Source of the DNA: Pseudoneurospora amorphoporcata
Taxonomy: Eukaryota > Ascomycota > Sordariomycetes > Sordariales > Sordariaceae
Assembly: GCA_033297205.1 (NCBI GenBank)
Contig: MU859162.1
Coordinates: forward strand, 60,152 to 124,151
DNA length: 64,000 bases
Direction: 5' to 3'
Shown: piece after piece, positions 45,462 to 57,780 of the stretch
Layout of the letters: each line of letters starts with the position of its first letter
How positions within the stretch are numbered: position 1 is the stretch's first letter
Notes under the pieces: generated by a model
What the model saw: the letters and a program-made list of their open reading frames with translations, nothing else
Told to the model about the DNA's origin: nothing
Database searches by the model: none
Position numbers and translations under genes: made by a program

Positions 45462-48400
45462 GGCCAGCTAGATTTTGTGTTTATGTTTTTGTACGAGATC
45501 ACACAAATCCTCGGTAACGCGCGGCTGGTTGGCGATACGGTCAACAGGCTTTGTGCCCGGATCTTGGTGCGCGTTGTGTTTTGCACCAGCGCCCCTCGCA
45601 CTTTGTTTGATGTCGGAGAGAAAGAAAACCGACAACCAAACTGATGGAATTTTGTCGAATGGGGGAGGGATGGGGCCTGAGCTCAGCGTTGAGGCGTTCT
45701 CAACCATCCACCAGATCTTGGTAAGAGGAGGAAAGGAAGGAATAAAAAAAAAAGAAAGATAAAGAATACAGTCGAGAAAGAAAGTGAAGGCGGTCGGATA
45801 CTTAAGATACTTCTTGTCTATCTAGATAGACACCTCTGTCAAGAGGGAGGGCGTGTGGAAGAAAAAAAGTTGGAGCGCACCGGCGAATCCTCCGATTGAC
45901 GCACCGAGATTGGCCCAATCCCCGCCGCTATCAATACTAAAATACCAGCGATCCACTCGGATGCAAAAGGCAGGAGGATTCATTCATTCAAGCGTCTGCT
46001 TGTGTAAGCCAGCAGTGACAGCCAACGACACACAAGATCGGTATGAACAAACTCAAATCCCGACTTTTACACTTGCATCAGAAAAAGAGTTGGCTGGCAT
46101 CCTGTCAGAACAACGGTATCAGAGTTATCGGGGCACACTCAGCCCTTTCTGAATGCAACGAACCCCGCAGTGTGTTGGGTATAGCAGCCAGCAGCATGGG
46201 TTCATCCGTCATCGTTCGGGTGGGAGACGGAAAAGAAATTATCATGTTAACTCACATAGCGAACATATCGAGAACCTAGGCTCAAGGGAGGTGTGAGATG
46301 ACGGACGGCCGCTCACATTTCATGCACTCACATAGGCTGACACCCAGGCACTATTCTATAAACCCATTCAAACCACCCCTACTCCCACGCAGGGAATCCA
46401 TGTAGTGATGTAGGTACACCGCATGCATCCATACATACTGCATACACATAGAGATGCTGCTACGCCGTACATCCCGCCATGCCTTCAACGCAACGTTGAC
46501 AGGAGGACGGATTGCCCAGCCTGGTATAGACTTGAACCTGCCCTCTACCTAGAAAGGCAGGAGAGATATCTGATGTGACTCACTCAAGGCAGTAAATCCT
46601 CCCCGGATTTTAACTTGGATTTACTGTCCGAGATGTAGGGTAGAAAGGGACCAGCGCAAAAGTGATATGCGGCCGTAGTTGTTGCTGTCAGGGCAAAAGA
46701 CAGCCTCAACCACCGGAAATGCTTCGACTCTGGATTTTCTTCGCTAGGATCGGCAGGTATGTACCGCTGCGATACGCCATTCTGTAACGATGCGGCGCAA
46801 CTTGACATCGTCATTCTGACTTTTGGCTTGGCGGATATCCGGCAACTCACCTGTCGACACTAATGCCCAGGTTGTCCATAACGACGGACAGGCGTGATCC
46901 ACGGAAACAAGCTTTTACGTGCAAGAGTTTTCGAAACCGTAATTCTGAAGATACGCGCAAGCTGCCATTACTGGATCCTCGTCGAAGCATCATGGCCGAG
47001 TTGTTGCCTAGGAGATTTGTACGACAGCGCCCGAGACGGTCACACGCCTTTTGTTCGTATCAAAGATTGATGTGATTTCCGCGTGTAAGTGGCTTTTCCG
47101 TGATGTTTTTCAATTTTTACGCTTGCCTGGCTCGGAGTTCCGGGTGTCCGTACCTGACAGCTGCCGCAGTTGTCGCCAATTTCTCGAATAGGCGCGGAGG
47201 ATATTCACTGCGCCAAAAGTCTCGATAGCCAGCAATTCATGAGACCTAGATATTCGTCGTGGCATTTACACGGAAACTAATAAAATAACCGTCTCGGGTC
47301 CCTGAGCCGTGCGGCGAATGAACATCACAGAACCTCTCCTGATGGCTCTCGTCAGATCCGTATGGTTTGGCTCCCAGTTCGGTGCCAGCAGTAAGCTTGG
47401 TCAACCTGCCTATAATGTGATGCTCTGATAAACATTCCATGGTGTTGAGGCAAAACAAGACGAGACATCTGATTATCACAGTACCTTGGTGAAGCCATCA
47501 AGTCAGACAGCATGCGAAATGGGTTTCGAAGTAAGACGATGATCCTGGAAGACAGCCTCTTCAACCAAATAGATGAATTCAAGCCAGAAGGGATGTGCTT
47601 TTGCATCAGCTCAACCCATGTTGGCTCGAAATGTGATAGCTTACTACAGTATGTAGATGCACTACAACGCTACGTAAGGGGAGGTGTGTGTGGGGGACAT
47701 ACCTGAACGATCGAGTAGCCTCTCTGCGTGACACTATCTCTGCAAATAAGCATAGAGTAACATCCAACAAGGCGGTAATGTGGTAAGCCGATGAGTTGAT
47801 AACCTCTTTGCTTCGCCGGTGACTCTTTCAACGTCTTCCCCTCACTATCACCACCTTCTTATCCATTGTGGTTGCTGGTGGGGGCTTTGTGGCTTTCTAT
47901 GAAGCACCAGCTTGGGTATCTGATGGTTGCACGGTCTCTTCCAAGTTCTTTAGTTCCCTCTGGCGGATGACCTAAGAGTGTTGGGAAGAAGTTGTCAAAA
48001 TACCGACGAGATAACAGGCTATGGTGACTGATGGGAAACGGAAAGCACTAACAAATTTGAATGCAGATGTACACGAAAGCTGTTAGTGAGCTCGGACCCT
48101 CTACCTTCGGACTCGACCCAGTATCGTTCTAAACCCAAAATTGATTCCATCGGGGTGGTGATAGATGAACCCCCCACGACTAGGAGGATTGGGAATAGAT
48201 GCGATTGGAGCGGACACTCGCCGTGTTCTGATCTCTCGATGACGGTCACCGAAATTAGAGCCATAAGAGGTGATTTTAGAATGTTCATATGTTGAATCCG
48301 GATTGTATAAAGAGCCGCCGGGCCCATGTGGTTTTCTCTCGGTGCCACAAGGTGGTTGTCGCCGGCATCTTCGATCTGAGAGCCGGCCTCGGAGAAGCAC

Positions 48401-50006
48401 TGCTGTCCATCATTTGCCGTCAAATGAAGCTTGATTCCGAATTTTAGTTCAGGGAGGGAGCTGAACCGGATACGGTGAGCCCAGCTCGTTCAGATGAGGG
48501 ACGAACTGAAAATTGTAAGCGGATCTCTTGCTGTTTCCAGAACTGGCCTATTCAGCTCATACTTGGTTGTGCTCACTTGGTTGATTGGACCCTGGAGGAT
48601 CGAGATCTGGTGTGACTTTTATGGGACAAGAACGACGGAACAGCTAGAAAGTCTGGCCTCAGTCGTTGGTGTGCTCATTCCGGAAAACTTAGTCGAGGTA
48701 TCATCCGCTCAGGTCTTGCCTCCCGTTGACGACAGTGTCACGGTTCGGAATCAAGGCCCCGACGCTGTGAAGAGGCAATTCTCATTCGATTGGCTGGGCG
48801 TGAAGAGGTCAGCCTTGAGACTGTCAAGTGTCGACAGGACCGTGTCCTAGAGTGGTCCCGAGACTTGCTGATTGCGGCATGCAGGAGCAGGTGTAGGAAC
48901 GGGCAGAACACGGTTCCAGGTTCTTGTGGTTGAAAGCTTGTCGATTTGTTCGACGCGATGACATGGTCAGATGACAGCCAGTGCACCTCCTCTTTCCCTC
49001 TTTCCCGCAACGAACCTACCTAAAGTGAAAGGGATCGTGCAAGGCGGGGGCCATTGCTCGCTAGAACCTCGAGGCGGGTTGTCAATGCCAGCGTCAACTG
49101 TCGAGCAAGTGCAATGCAGCTGCTGTACTCAGGCCATGAGGAAGGCGGCACCTCCCGCCTTCACTTCAGTCCCGTCCACTGCACCGCGCTCTAATCGTAG
49201 GTACCTTCCATTCACGTTGCCCGACCGATCAAGTTATCCGTCTCTTCATCAAATCCTAACCCAAGTTCTCTGAACCGAGCTCTTTGCCGCTATTGTTGCT
49301 TCATCGTCAGACGTGCTGTGAATGGCATCAATTCCGGACAACCAACTTATTGCTCTTCATCAGAAGTACCTGCCAAGACCAACTTGCACTATCCTAGCAT
49401 TTTAGCTTCCTCTTTCCACTTGCCCAGTCCCGTCCCGCCAGGGGCTGTTTCTTACACTGGTGCCGCCCTTCTAAGGTTCCGGTCAACTGTCTGACATCCA
49501 AGCTACCTTAGCTCCGCACAGGCCTCGTGGAACAACCTACCTCCAACGGGAGCTATTCCACCACCTCCGCCTACCTTACCACCCAAACCTCGAATTCTTT
49601 TTTGAAAAGAGCTTGCTTTTCCCACATCTGCATGTGCTCTTTCAATTTCGTCCATCAGAAACACGGCGATTGATTTCTTCGGCCAGCTCAATTGACCAAA
49701 GATCAATCGGTTGAGCTCCCAGGCTCCTCACCCATCGAAGCCTTCTGATCGCTGTCTGTCCCAGCGGCTGCTATACCTGCTTAACCTGCTATCCTCGAGC
49801 ACCCAGCGCAGCGCAGGGCACTTGCACGGCTGCCGCACTTCACACGGCACGCATCCCATCGCCGAGCCAACGAACGACGGGACAGAACCCCCCGACTGAA
49901 ATAAATTCCACTTGCCCCGGCCACACCTTGCGCCTTACTCAACACCACTTTTTCGTCCTTTACCTTCGTTCAACCCGTCTTGTGCTTCAGCCGACTATAT
50001 GCCACA
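45462..50006. other. Large gene-free interval
   Basis: About 4.5 kb with no coding sequence I can support on either strand. The left part is the ABC transporter promoter; CT-rich sequence at about 49380-50000 is probably the long leader of the Cac2 gene. Isolated frames (46584-46850 -, 48494-48850 +) have no signature. Base composition is ordinary, so this is not RIPed repeat. Confidence 0.4.
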
Positions 50007-52403
50007 ATGAAAGCCACTCCGTTAATCATCAACTGGCACCACGATAACAACCCGTATCCCATCTACTCTGCCCATTTCGAACCCGGAGGCAAGGGCCGCT
50101 TAGCTACCGCCGCCGGAGATAACAACGTTCGAGTATGCAATCTGCTCTGCCCCGCTCTCGCGTTTAGGTCTTTGGGCCCATACTGATTGTTATGATGGTG
50201 ACAGCTATGGAGAATAGAGGAGGATGGTGAGGATCGCAGGGTCGAGTATCTGGCAACCCTTTCCAAACATACACAAGCAGTCAACGTCGTCCGCTGGGCT
50301 CCCAAAGGTACGTTTCCTTTGCCCCCCCATGGATCTCCAGATCCTTGGCTCGCCTCTTCGCATCCTAACTCGTTTTTCTTCAGGTGAACTCCTTGCCTCT
50401 GCTGGTGACGACGGCAATGTCATCTTGTGGGTTCCATCAGACACTCACCACGCGACGTTCGGAAACGAAGGCCTCGAAGACAAGGAAACATGGAGGACAA
50501 AGCACATGTGCCGGTCCCTGGGCACAGAAATCTACGATCTTGCCTGGTCCCCGGATGCTGCCTTTTTCATCATTGGCAGCATGGACAACGTTGCGCGCAT
50601 CTATAACGCTTCGACGGGCACCCTCGTGCGCCAGATCGCCGAACATAGCCATTACGTCCAGGGCGTTACATGGGATCCTCTGAACGAGTACATCGCAACA
50701 CAATCTTCCGATCGATCGGTACATATCTACTCACTCCGGACAAAGGATGGCCAGTATACACTCACCAACAACCACGACGACAAGCCACCAAAGATTGCCA
50801 GCCACGCCAAAACAGATCTCCCTCCTCGCAGGATATCGTCTCACAGCCCAGCTCCGCCCGAGTTCGGTAACCGGTCCGCTTTTACATCCCTGGATCCCAG
50901 TGCTGTTGCTGGATCCCCAAACCCTTCCATCCCAGGTACTCCCACTTCGATGGCCCTGCCTATGAACCCTCCCAGTGTCATCAGCCATAGCCGGAGATCA
51001 TCGTTCTCGTCTAGGCGATCAGTCTCACCCGCACCGTCCATGCCTTTGCCAGCTGTTATGCCTATTGAGGCTTCTCCCAAACCGCACTCTTCGAGCTATG
51101 GCCTGGGCATGAAGAATGCCAGTCTGTATGCTAACGAGACTCTTACTTCCTTTTTCCGGAGACTCACCTTCACACCTGACGGCAGTCTGCTTTTGACACC
51201 TGCTGGTCAGTATCAGACCCAGCATCAGGTGGATGGCGGGAAACCTTCGTACGAGGTCATCAATACGGTCTACATATACACGCGAGGTGGCATCAACAAG
51301 CCACCCATTGCCCATTTACCCGGGCACAAGAAGCCGTCTGTCGCCGTCAGATGCTCCCCAATCATTTACACCCTGAGACAGTCACCACCCACCACCAAGC
51401 ACATCACCATTGATACTTCATCGGCCGAGGAGCCGATACCTTCACTTCCTGAACCACTAGCGAAGCCCTCAACAGCTCCGTCAGTGATGGAGCCACCACC
51501 ACCTCCTGTGCCCACCGAAAGCTCGGCTTCAGGATCGGACGCCCCCGTGCAGAGCCCTGGACCGAAGTCGGCATTCGCGCTGCCTTATAGGATGGTATAT
51601 GCTGTAGCCACCCAAGACTCGGTGCTTCTATACGATACCCAGCAACATACACCTATCTGCGTTGTGAGCAACTTGCACTGCGCTACTTTCACGGACCTCA
51701 CCTGGTAAGCTATTCCTTTCCCTTCCTCGAGCCTCTGTAAATTAACACATATTTTAGGTCGACTGATGGCTTGACCTTGCTGATATCTTCGTCTGATGGG
51801 TTCTGTTCCACCCTGTCTTTCTTGCCTGGAGAGCTGGGTACGCCGTATACTGGAGAAATTGGTCCACGACATTCAGTGTCGTCTGGAGGAGCCTCATCGA
51901 ACCAGAACACGCCTCTTCCCAATCCCTCGGGGGTATTTGCGCCCCCATCACCGTTTCATAACGGCACCGGTCATCGCCATAGGGACTCCGCGAGCTCCAT
52001 TACGGCGCCTTCTCCACCTGGGGCTGCTTCTTTCGTCAATCCACCACCTCCTTCACCGGCGCGGTCCAACTCGACTAGTTCTGCCATTACTCAGGCTTCT
52101 ACATCACAAGGCGGGGTTATGAGCAACCCACCGCTTATTTCTGGCCAAGTGCCAAGCATCGCTGCCACCAATTCAGGCAAGGTTACCGGCTTGCCCGTTG
52201 TGACCCCTCCCGAGACGCCGCAGAGTTCGAGCGGTGGTGCTGGTTCCACTAGCTTGAAGAGGGAGTCAAGCGATTCTCGCGAGGCAAGTAACGCGGAGAA
52301 TAGCCAGCAAATTAAACGGAGACGCATTGCGCCTATCTTGGTCAGCGGAGGAGCAACGTCTACGGCCAACGGGTCCAGCAGCAGTGACGTGCCTGAGGCG
52401 TAG
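50007..52403 (+). CDS. cac-2: Chromatin assembly factor 1 subunit B (Cac2/p60), WD40
   Basis: Four exons: 50007-50132, 50205-50307, 50384-51704 and 51758-52403; about 731 residues. The N terminus MKATPLIINWHHDNNPYPIYS is typical of the Cac2/CHAF1B start. WD repeats follow: LATAAGDNNVRLWRIEED, HTQAVNVVRWAPKGELLASAGDDG, EIYDLAWSPD and GVTWDPLNEYIATQSSDRSVHIY. After an insertion of about 150 Ser/Pro-rich residues come NETLTSFFRRLTFTPDGSLL, a VYIYTRGGINKPPIAHLPGH blade and LTWSTDGLTLLISSSDGFCS. The C-terminal 180 residues are Ser/Pro-rich and disordered, ending in a basic KRRRIAP patch. Cac2 is the middle subunit of CAF-1, which deposits new histone H3-H4 behind the replication fork with PCNA. 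A frame upstream (from 49980) is in phase, but the ATG at 50007 fits the family. Confidence 0.92.
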
Positions 52404-53892
52404 GTCGCCAGGCGTTCGTTGTCGCAGGGATCTGGCACAAACCGCGGATCCTTTCACGAATAGGTATCTACGGCATGTGCTGAGACAGAGCGTGTACTTC
52501 ATGGCTAGGCGTTCGATGGAAGATAGAAAAGCATGCAAGAGGAGGAGAACGGAAAGGGGGGATGGCTTGAAATTTCGGTCCTATTTTTTTGTCGTTTCGC
52601 TGCCCATTGTGGGAGAATCTTGGTTCTCTTCACATTCTTCATCTGGTTCAGGCAACAACGGCCAGGTCATTTTGTTATTGCATCTACAGTGGTGTTGGCA
52701 GGGCTCATATTGGGTGAAGAATACAGAACGTTTGACTACGGAAGCTACAGTTTTTAATGGTGGTTTGGATCTGTTTGGTGGTGGGTGTTACTTTGGGCAG
52801 ACTGAGATGTCAGCTACTCCACGATTTTTACCATCCACGGATGGGTGATATGGAGTTTTCTTATTATCGTTAGACAACCCCGGAGATTGTTTACTGTGCT
52901 ACGACAGTCGACTGTGATATTATACCTATTCTAGTATCCACCTGCTTACAGGCTCGCCGATGCGGAGGTTTCGGCTTGGGACGGCTTAAGTACATCCACC
53001 CACGTTAATTATTGAGCCGCCCAGAACAACTTACATAATAATTCCCGATATCAACTAAAGCCAGCCATTGCAAATGGAAGTTAAAACGAGATTGTCTGAC
53101 TTTTCCTATATACTATCTAGAGGTAAGTACATACGATCATCCCTGGTCTGCTTTCACCTAACTTCCGTAGTGGAACATGGATTCGGCAGGAGCAAGAATC
53201 TGGGGAGCGGAAGGTACGCCGGAGGAACCTTGATGGACGGGGTCGGCTTAAGACTTCTTGGATAAGCACCGGTGACCGGTAACCGAACGTACCACACGTG
53301 CGTTCACAAACGCGGGGAAGATTAACAAGAACAATGTCTGAATGGCCCTCTTTGTTTACGCTTGGCCCAAAACGCCGATAGGGAGATAAAGCTCAGTCCA
53401 ATTACAGAAGTGTAGAGGTAACTACCTTACCTGTCTCAGATAGGTAGGACCTCGGGTTCCCTTGCAGTTTCCCATTCCTCAATCAAACAGCTCCAAGGTA
53501 CCCGCCATTGGCTTGACCGTTGCCACTTAAATAAGAGAGAAGTCACCCCCCGCGTAAGGGGGAAGGTGTTGGGCTTCCTCTTGACAAGTTGCACTTCACT
53601 TCTATTACGTGTAACCCGAATCATTCACACCGGCCTCATCTCATCTCACATATTCTTCGTAGGAAATTGCCTTGTATAAAACCTTGGATTGAGTCTAGAT
53701 AGCTTCATACTATCTTTACCTTCCATATATCAACCCCGCGCCTTCAACTCGGCCTCGCTTAAAGGACATATCAACATTGGCAACGTCCACCGCACCGATA
53801 CAGCGAGATCGTTGGGTCTTGTTTTAGATTCTTCTCAAACAGCTTGTATACCTATGGAAGCTCAGTGACCAGCGAGCAAGCACGTTGACAAC
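52404..53892. other. Intergenic, no gene supported
   Basis: Cac2 3' region, then about 1 kb with no coding signal, then the amidase promoter. A GGTAAC-type symmetric patch near 53267-53287 (CACCGGTGACCGGTAACCG) is the only notable motif. Confidence 0.4.
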
Positions 53893-55793
53893 ATGAGTTT
53901 CCTCTCGGATTACCTCCGCCACAAGCGGGACTGGTAAGTAATACCCTTCGTGATTACCCTCTTCGGAACCTTGTTCTCTCTTTAGACCTTCGAAATCAAA
54001 ATGGATGTGGCATTTTGCTAACCTTAGACACCTTCAAATAGTACATCCAAGCGAGCCGAGCGTCAAGAACGCATCTCCTCACTTGGTCCAGAATACCACA
54101 CCGCGTTGTCCGACGAAGACCTCGACACCATCAACAAGCCCATCATCAAGCTCGTGTCTGATATCCAGTCCAATGCCATCTCACCACTCTCCGTCCTCCG
54201 AACCTACGGCAAGGTTGCCGTCAGAGCCCACTTCAAAACTAACTGCCTGACCGAGGTTCTCATCTCCGCCGCCGAGGACTCTCTCAAAAACTCCAAAGAA
54301 ATCAATCTCCAGGGCCCGTTAGCCGGCATCCCCGTCAGTCTCAAGGACACCATCATCGTAGGGGGCTTCGACACCACAGTCGGGTACTCCTCCTTCGTCG
54401 GCAACAAAGCCGACAACCCGCGAGACGGGCCGATGGTGCGTCTCCTCAAAGACGCCGGCGCCGTCCCCTACGTCAAGACCAACCTGCCCATCTCCCTGCT
54501 CAGCTACGAAAGCACCAACGATGTGTGGGGCCGCTGCACGAACCCGTACAACAAGGCGTACTCGCCCGGTGGCTCGACGGGCGGCGAGTCGGCGCTCCTG
54601 GCTTGTGGCGGACGCATCGGCATCGGTAGCGACGTGGCGGGAAGCGTCAGGGTACCAGCCCATTTCAGCGGGTGCTATTCCCTGAGGTGCGCGACGGGCC
54701 GCTGGCCCAAGGCGGGCATCCTGACCAGCATGCCTGGCCAGGAGGGAGTGCCTAGTGTTTACTCGCCTATGGCGAGGACGCTGGATGATTTGAGCTACTT
54801 CACTAGGGCGGTGATTGGAATGAAGCCGTGGAAGTACGATCACTCTGTTCACCCGCTTGCGTGGAGGGAAGAGGTGGTGGAGGAGTACGCGGATAAGGGG
54901 CGGAAGCTGAGGGTAGGTGTGCTGAGAACAGATAGGGTGGTTGATCCGAGTCCGGCGTGCAAGCGGGCATTGGAGATAGTGGAGGAGGCGTTGAGGAGAG
55001 AAGGGCATGAAATTGTGGAGATGGATGATGCGCCGGATATGTTTGAGGCGTTGAGAATGGGGGCGTTGTTGCTGAATGCCGATGGCGGGTGGTGGTTTAA
55101 TTCGTACAGGCGGTTTGGTGAGTGGTTGGATACCGGAGCGAGCTTGTTGTCGTTTGGCAAGTGGCCGAGCATCGTCCGGTATTTGGGGTACCTGTGGGTA
55201 AGGTACATCCGGAGGGATAACCTCTGGGCAGAGCTGGTGAAGCAGACGAGGCCCATCTCGGCAGCGGAGAACTGGGGCGAGGTCAAGAAGAGAGAGGCGT
55301 ATAGGGCCGAGTGGTTCGAGTACTGGAACCGGAAGCAGTTTGACGTGCTTATCTCACCGCCGAATGCGCTGCCTGCGATCCCTCAAGATGCTTCAAAGGA
55401 CACCTTTAGTAATTGCGGATATTGCTTCCTTTTCAACTTGGTAAGTTTCCCACAGTGTCTTCATTTCCCAACCGAAGAACCTCACTGACCAAAACCTTCT
55501 CTCTCCAACAGCTCGACTACACAGCCGGCGTCATTCCCGTTACGCATGTCAACAGTGCCCTCGACAAGCTCCCGAACACCTTCAACCGCAGGAGGCTGAA
55601 CGGTATTGCAGCCAGAGCTTACAAGTACTATGATGCCGAACGCATGCATGGTCTTCCGGTCGGTGTGCAGGTCATTGGCCGCCGGTTGGAAGAAGAGAAG
55701 GTCCTGGCGGTAATGAAGAGGGTTGAGGATGCCCTGGGAGAGGACAAGTACGAGCTGTTTGACCCGAAGCTGTTGGACAACGTCGTGGATTAG
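53893..55793 (+). CDS. Amidase-signature family enzyme (acetamidase / fatty-acid-amide-hydrolase type)
   Basis: Three exons: 53893-53933 (13 codons plus 2 nt), 54042-55440 and 55512-55793; about 573 residues. The first exon was found by requiring phase match with GTAAGT and a CTAAC branch site before the 54041 acceptor. The Ser-cisSer-Lys triad is visible: the Lys in GIPVSLKDTI, the Ser in SPGGSTGGESALLACGG, and the nucleophile Ser in GSDVAGSVRVPA. Further amidase blocks are VPYVKTNLP and GLPVGVQVIGRRLEEEKVL near the end. Members hydrolyse short aliphatic, aromatic or fatty acid amides, releasing ammonia for nitrogen supply. No signal peptide; likely cytosolic. The neighbour methyltransferase is not obviously linked. 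Confidence 0.92.
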
Positions 55794-56401
55794 GAAGCCT
55801 GCAAAAAGACAACACATGCGTCGTCTTCAGGACCAAATGATGAGAAGTAGGGCGCCGGGTATATGGCGGGGGTGGGCGGGCTTTGGGTCAGAGAGACTTC
55901 TCATGATCATTGGATGTGATTCTATTTCAATGGGAGTTGGCTATGACATATCAGCGAGAGTATATAGCGTTGGGGGTGGTAGGGGACTTACAGGATTGGA
56001 CTTTTTGCTGAAGCTTCCAACTCAACCAACTAGCAGATATGGACCATTCCATCCAACTTGATGAAATGCGACATCCATCTTCGGTTTGAACTTCTTCTTT
56101 AGACGAGGGAACGTTTCTTCCATACAGTTTCCCACCTGCAGCCCACTTCAATTCGTAGACAGATAGATGTGAGGGCAGTCGCCGACATCGGACCCCTCTC
56201 ATCCAGTCTTGCTGCCTCTCTCATCCAATCTTGGCCTATGGTAGTAATCTTTCTCAAACAACAGTGCGTGGGGTTGGGGTGATAGAACGAGGCGAATGGT
56301 CGGGCATAAAAACTCTGACTGTTCCCACTTGATCTGCTCGGCTTCCTCTTCCCGTTTCTTCTCCAAAAACACACCGTCGTCAACCACCGTCCCTGGACAT
56401 C
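55794..56401. other. Intergenic between amidase and methyltransferase
   Basis: About 600 bp: amidase 3' UTR and methyltransferase promoter. No repeats or extra genes seen. Confidence 0.4.
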
Positions 56402-57487
56402 ATGGCATCCCAGCAGAACAAGGACAACTGGTCCTCAGAGGTGATGTGCTCGTCACTGAACAACCGCAATCTTTTGTCTTCATGGTAATGGCATTGACGT
56501 GAATAAGCAACTGACAAATCGAGAGATAAGCAGGCCTATCAATCCGCAGCCTCCTTCGTCCCCAAGCTGGCAACGAAGATCGTCCAGTGGCTTGACCCCC
56601 AGAAAGACGACATGATTCTTGATATCGGTTGCGGAGGTGAGTCTTCTGCTCCCCCGAGAGAGACACTTACAGACGAGGAGGCACTAACAAACCGGAAATC
56701 TTCTCTCTCACACAGACGGCGTTCTCGACTTTGAGATTGCCCAAGTCTTCGAAGGGGGCAGAGGCCGCTTGCACGGCGTGGACAGCTCCAAAGCCATGAT
56801 TGAGGCTGCGCAGAAAAAGGCGGCGGATGATGCGCACTTGAGGAATACCTGCACGTTTGAGGGTAAGTGACTGCCGCAACTTAAGGCGCGGTAAAATCCC
56901 ACTTTTTCCTAACAGAATGTGCTATCACAGTCCTCGATGCAACCTCCCTCATCACCAAAACCCACCTCCACTACGTCCGCTTCAACAAAGCCTTCTCCAA
57001 CGCCGCCCTCCACTGGATCCTGCGTCCCGAAGACAAGCGCGAAGTTTTCTTCCAAGGCGTCCGCAACGTGCTTGCCCCCGGCGGCACGTTTGCCTTTGAG
57101 ATGGGCGGACTAGGCAACGTGTCCGAGATCCGGGCCACGCTTTTGGCGGCCGTCGGCAGAAGAGTCGGTTTGAAGAAAGCGCAGGATATCGACCCCTGGT
57201 TTTTCCCGGATGAGGAGTGGATTAAACGAATGATGGAGGAGCAAGTAGGCGAGTGGAAGGTTGAGAAAATCGAGAGGGAATGGAGGCCTACGAATGCTGA
57301 TGTGGGTGGTGTGGAGGGCTGGGTGAGGTTGATGGCTGCTCAGTTTTTGCAGGCATTGGGAAGCGAGGAGGAGAGAGAGGAGGTAGTGAAGGAGGTGGTG
57401 GATGTGTTGGAGCTTGTTTGTGCTAAACCGGGAGGAGGGTGGATGTATAGTTATGTGAGGTTGAGGGTGTTGGCTAGGAAGTTGTGA
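56402..57487 (+). CDS. SAM-dependent class I methyltransferase
   Basis: Four exons: 56402-56440, 56534-56636, 56716-56862 and 56931-57487; about 281 residues. The N terminus has WLDPQKDDMILDIGCGDG, the glycine-rich SAM-binding motif I, followed by LHGVDSSKAMIEAA (acidic motif at the end of strand 2). FNKAFSNAALHWI and VLAPGGTFAFEMGG are later motifs of the methyltransferase-11/25 group. AALHWI with NVLAPGG resembles trans-aconitate 2-methyltransferase and related enzymes, but the substrate cannot be assigned. The last intron has two possible acceptors 15-16 nt apart (after AACAG at 56915 or after CACAG at 56930). Both keep frame and differ by five residues; the CTAAC branch point favours the second. 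This is the last gene before the AT-rich block. Confidence 0.88.
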
Positions 57488-57780
57488 GGTGAATTTGGAA
57501 GTAATCAGATATCAGCATTCTATGTCAGAAGTGGAACTGGAGGCATGTTGAAGGTGTTGAAGTCGTGGTGGGCAAGGAACATAACAGAATCTACTTGGGG
57601 GTTCGGGAAAAGTGGGCCCTTTTGTCGAGTAGGGGGTTGAGAAAAGTCCTACTACCACAACCCTCAAGTAGGCTACCCCAAGTTAGATACCCGTGCCACG
57701 CCCCCACTTTTCTGGGACTCGCCAGACTCGCACCCCCTAAAGTGGGTGCTTACTACTAGTACGACCAACATAGTACAACG
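57488..57780. other. Border region before AT-rich block
   Basis: Ordinary composition up to about 57,780, where AT content rises abruptly. Contains the third copy of the hairpin element and a second inverted repeat (about 57608-57745). Confidence 0.5.
57591..57671. repeat. Hairpin-forming dispersed element, copy 3
   Basis: Left arm ctacttgggggtt (57591-57603) pairs with aaccctcaagtag (57659-57671), one C-T change. The inner TAGGGGGTTGAGAAAAGTCC is identical with copy 1. After it copy 3 has T in place of C at several sites, as RIP would give. The left half has a different interior (TCGGGAAAAGTGGGCCC). Confidence 0.8.

Noticed and set aside
46584..46850. 88-codon minus-strand frame with a weak hydrophobic patch
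   Set aside because: Composition is unremarkable and there is no motif; probably chance.
48494..48850. 118-codon plus-strand frame in the large gap
   Set aside because: No family resemblance, no clear splice or promoter signals.
49503..49706. Minus-strand frame before Cac2
   Set aside because: Lies in the probable Cac2 leader region and shows no domain.
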